Positions 4,242 to 5,230 of a stretch of 5,230 nt of DNA are shown piece after piece. The first letter of the stretch is position 1. Each line of letters starts with the position of its first letter. The DNA is from Apopatocola sp963628785 (GTDB lineage: Bacteria; Bacillota; Clostridia; Oscillospirales; Oscillospiraceae), in contig CAVGGQ010000107.1 of the NCBI GenBank assembly GCA_963628785.1, forward strand, positions 1 through 5,230. The letters are read 5' to 3'. Made by a program: the position numbers and the translations under genes. The notes beneath the pieces were generated by a model that saw only the letters and a program-made list of their open reading frames with translations, was not told the origin of the DNA and searched no databases.

Positions 4242-5230
4242 ATGTACAGAGTAGTAAAGCGCGACGGACGCGTGGTGGATTTTGAAATTTCCAAAATTGC
4301 CAACGCCATGAAAAAGGCGTTCGACGCGACCGAGACGAACTACAACCAGAGCGTCATCGACTTCCTCGCTGTGATGGTCACGGCGGAGTTCCAGCCGAAG
4401 ATCGCCGATGAGCTCATTCACATCGAGGACATTCAGGACAGTGTGGAGAGCGTGCTCTCGCGCGGCGGCTATGAGAACGTCGCCAAGGCCTACATCCTTT
4501 ACCGCAAGCAGCACGAGAATCTCCGCGCCGTGAGCAACACCATCCTTGACTACAAGACGACCGTCGACAACTACCTCAAGATCAACGACTGGCGCGTCAA
4601 GGAAAACTCCACCGTCACCTACTCCGTCGGCGGACTCATCCTCTCGAACTCCGGCGCCATCACCGCCAACTACTGGCTGAGCGAGGTCTATGACAAGGAG
4701 ATCGCGGACGCGCACCGCAACGGCGACCTTCACCTGCACGATCTGAGCATGCTCACCGGCTACTGCGCCGGATGGAGCCTCAAGCAGCTCATTCAGCAGG
4801 GTCTCGGCATTCCGGGCAAGATCAACTCCACCCCGGCAAGCCACCTGAGCACGCTGTGCAACCAGATGGTCAACTTCCTCGGCATCATGCAGAACGAGTG
4901 GGCGGGCGCACAGGCGTTCTCCTCGTTCGACACCTATCTCGCGCCGTTCGTGCGCGTGGACAACCTCACGCAGAAGGAAGTCAAGCAGTGCATCCAGTCG
5001 TTCATTTTCGGTGTGAACACGCCGAGCCGCTGGGGCACGCAGGCACCGTTCTCCAACATCACGCTCGACTGGACCGTCCCCGCCGACCTGCGCGATCAGC
5101 CGGCCATCGTGGGCGGCAAGGAGCGCGACTTCACCTACGGCGACTGCCAGAAGGAAATGGACATGGTGAACAAGGCGTTCATCGAGATCATGACCGAGGG
5201 CGACGCCAACGGCCGCGGCTTCCAGTACCC
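4242..5230 (+). CDS. nrdD: Anaerobic (class III) ribonucleoside-triphosphate reductase, N-terminal part
   Basis: NrdD reduces ribonucleoside triphosphates to deoxyribonucleotides under anaerobic conditions using a glycyl radical installed by NrdG. The visible 329 codons run off the right edge; family members are about 700-780 residues, so the radical glycine near the C-terminus is not seen. Residues 1 to about 92 form an ATP-cone (MYRVVKRDGRVVDFEISKI, then VESVLSRGGYENVAKAYILY and RKQH), the allosteric site that senses ATP/dATP. The catalytic barrel then begins, with NYWLSEVYDKEIADAHRNGD, HLHDLSMLTGYCAGWSLKQL (conserved Cys175, likely an active-site thiol), FSSFDTYLAPFVRVD and NTPSRWGTQAPFSNITLDW. 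The ATG has GGAGGG 5 nt upstream. The gene follows the broken small gene by 34 nt and probably shares its NrdR-boxed promoter, so the MITE lies within its transcript. nrdG, its activase, lies upstream on the same strand. Confidence 0.95.
   Translation, partial: MYRVVKRDGRVVDFEISKIANAMKKAFDATETNYNQSVIDFLAVMVTAEFQPKIADELIHIEDIQDSVESVLSRGGYENVAKAYILYRKQHENLRAVSNTILDYKTTVDNYLKINDWRVKENSTVTYSVGGLILSNSGAITANYWLSEVYDKEIADAHRNGDLHLHDLSMLTGYCAGWSLKQLIQQGLGIPGKINSTPASHLSTLCNQMVNFLGIMQNEWAGAQAFSSFDTYLAPFVRVDNLTQKEVKQCIQSFIFGVNTPSRWGTQAPFSNITLDWTVPADLRDQPAIVGGKERDFTYGDCQKEMDMVNKAFIEIMTEGDANGRGFQY

Noticed and set aside
4227..4844. Minus-strand open frame antisense to nrdD
   Set aside because: It mirrors the GC-rich nrdD codons, gives a Val/Asp/Glu-rich product without domains, and opposes an unmistakable NrdD sequence.

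Overview
This window looks like chromosomal DNA of an obligately anaerobic, fairly GC-rich Firmicute, most likely a gut clostridium of the Oscillospiraceae/Ruminococcaceae type. That assignment is an inference. It rests on sigma-A-like promoters, strong GGAGG ribosome binding sites, a class III (oxygen-sensitive) ribonucleotide reductase system with NrdR-type operators, and the style of the mobile elements. No taxonomic marker gene is present.

Layout. (1) Positions 1-644 hold nested insertion-sequence debris. The extreme left carries what looks like the 5' end of an IS5-like transposase gene on the minus strand, with its promoter. It abuts, and probably truncated, an IS3-family element, of which only the C-terminal half of the DDE transposase (frameshifted) and the right end remain. 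(2) Positions 645-759 hold a small GC hairpin, a 7-bp degenerate tandem repeat and an intrinsic-terminator-like stem-loop. (3) Positions 760-2679 (minus) encode a 639-residue membrane-anchored PIG-L/LmbE-type deacetylase with long C-terminal beta-rich domains. (4) Positions 2680-2937 form a divergent promoter region. (5) Positions 2938-3633 (plus) encode NrdG, the radical-SAM activase of the anaerobic ribonucleotide reductase. (6) Positions 3634-4241 contain three helically phased NrdR-like boxes, a near-consensus promoter, and a small unrecognised gene split by a 160-bp MITE-like element. (7) Positions 4242-5230 hold the start of nrdD, the anaerobic ribonucleoside-triphosphate reductase, which runs off the window.

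How it fits together. NrdG makes the glycyl radical on NrdD, which reduces NTPs to dNTPs without oxygen. The box array overlapping the promoter at 3752-3780 suggests NrdR repression of a transcript carrying the small gene and nrdD. The small gene is the most interesting item. Removing the MITE and one copy of its target duplication restores a continuous 61-codon frame (Ser/Lys-rich head, acidic tail) between the NrdR-type promoter and nrdD. It is therefore a candidate undescribed nrd-operon small protein, disrupted in this strain. The PIG-L gene is divergently transcribed from its own promoter and is probably unrelated in function.
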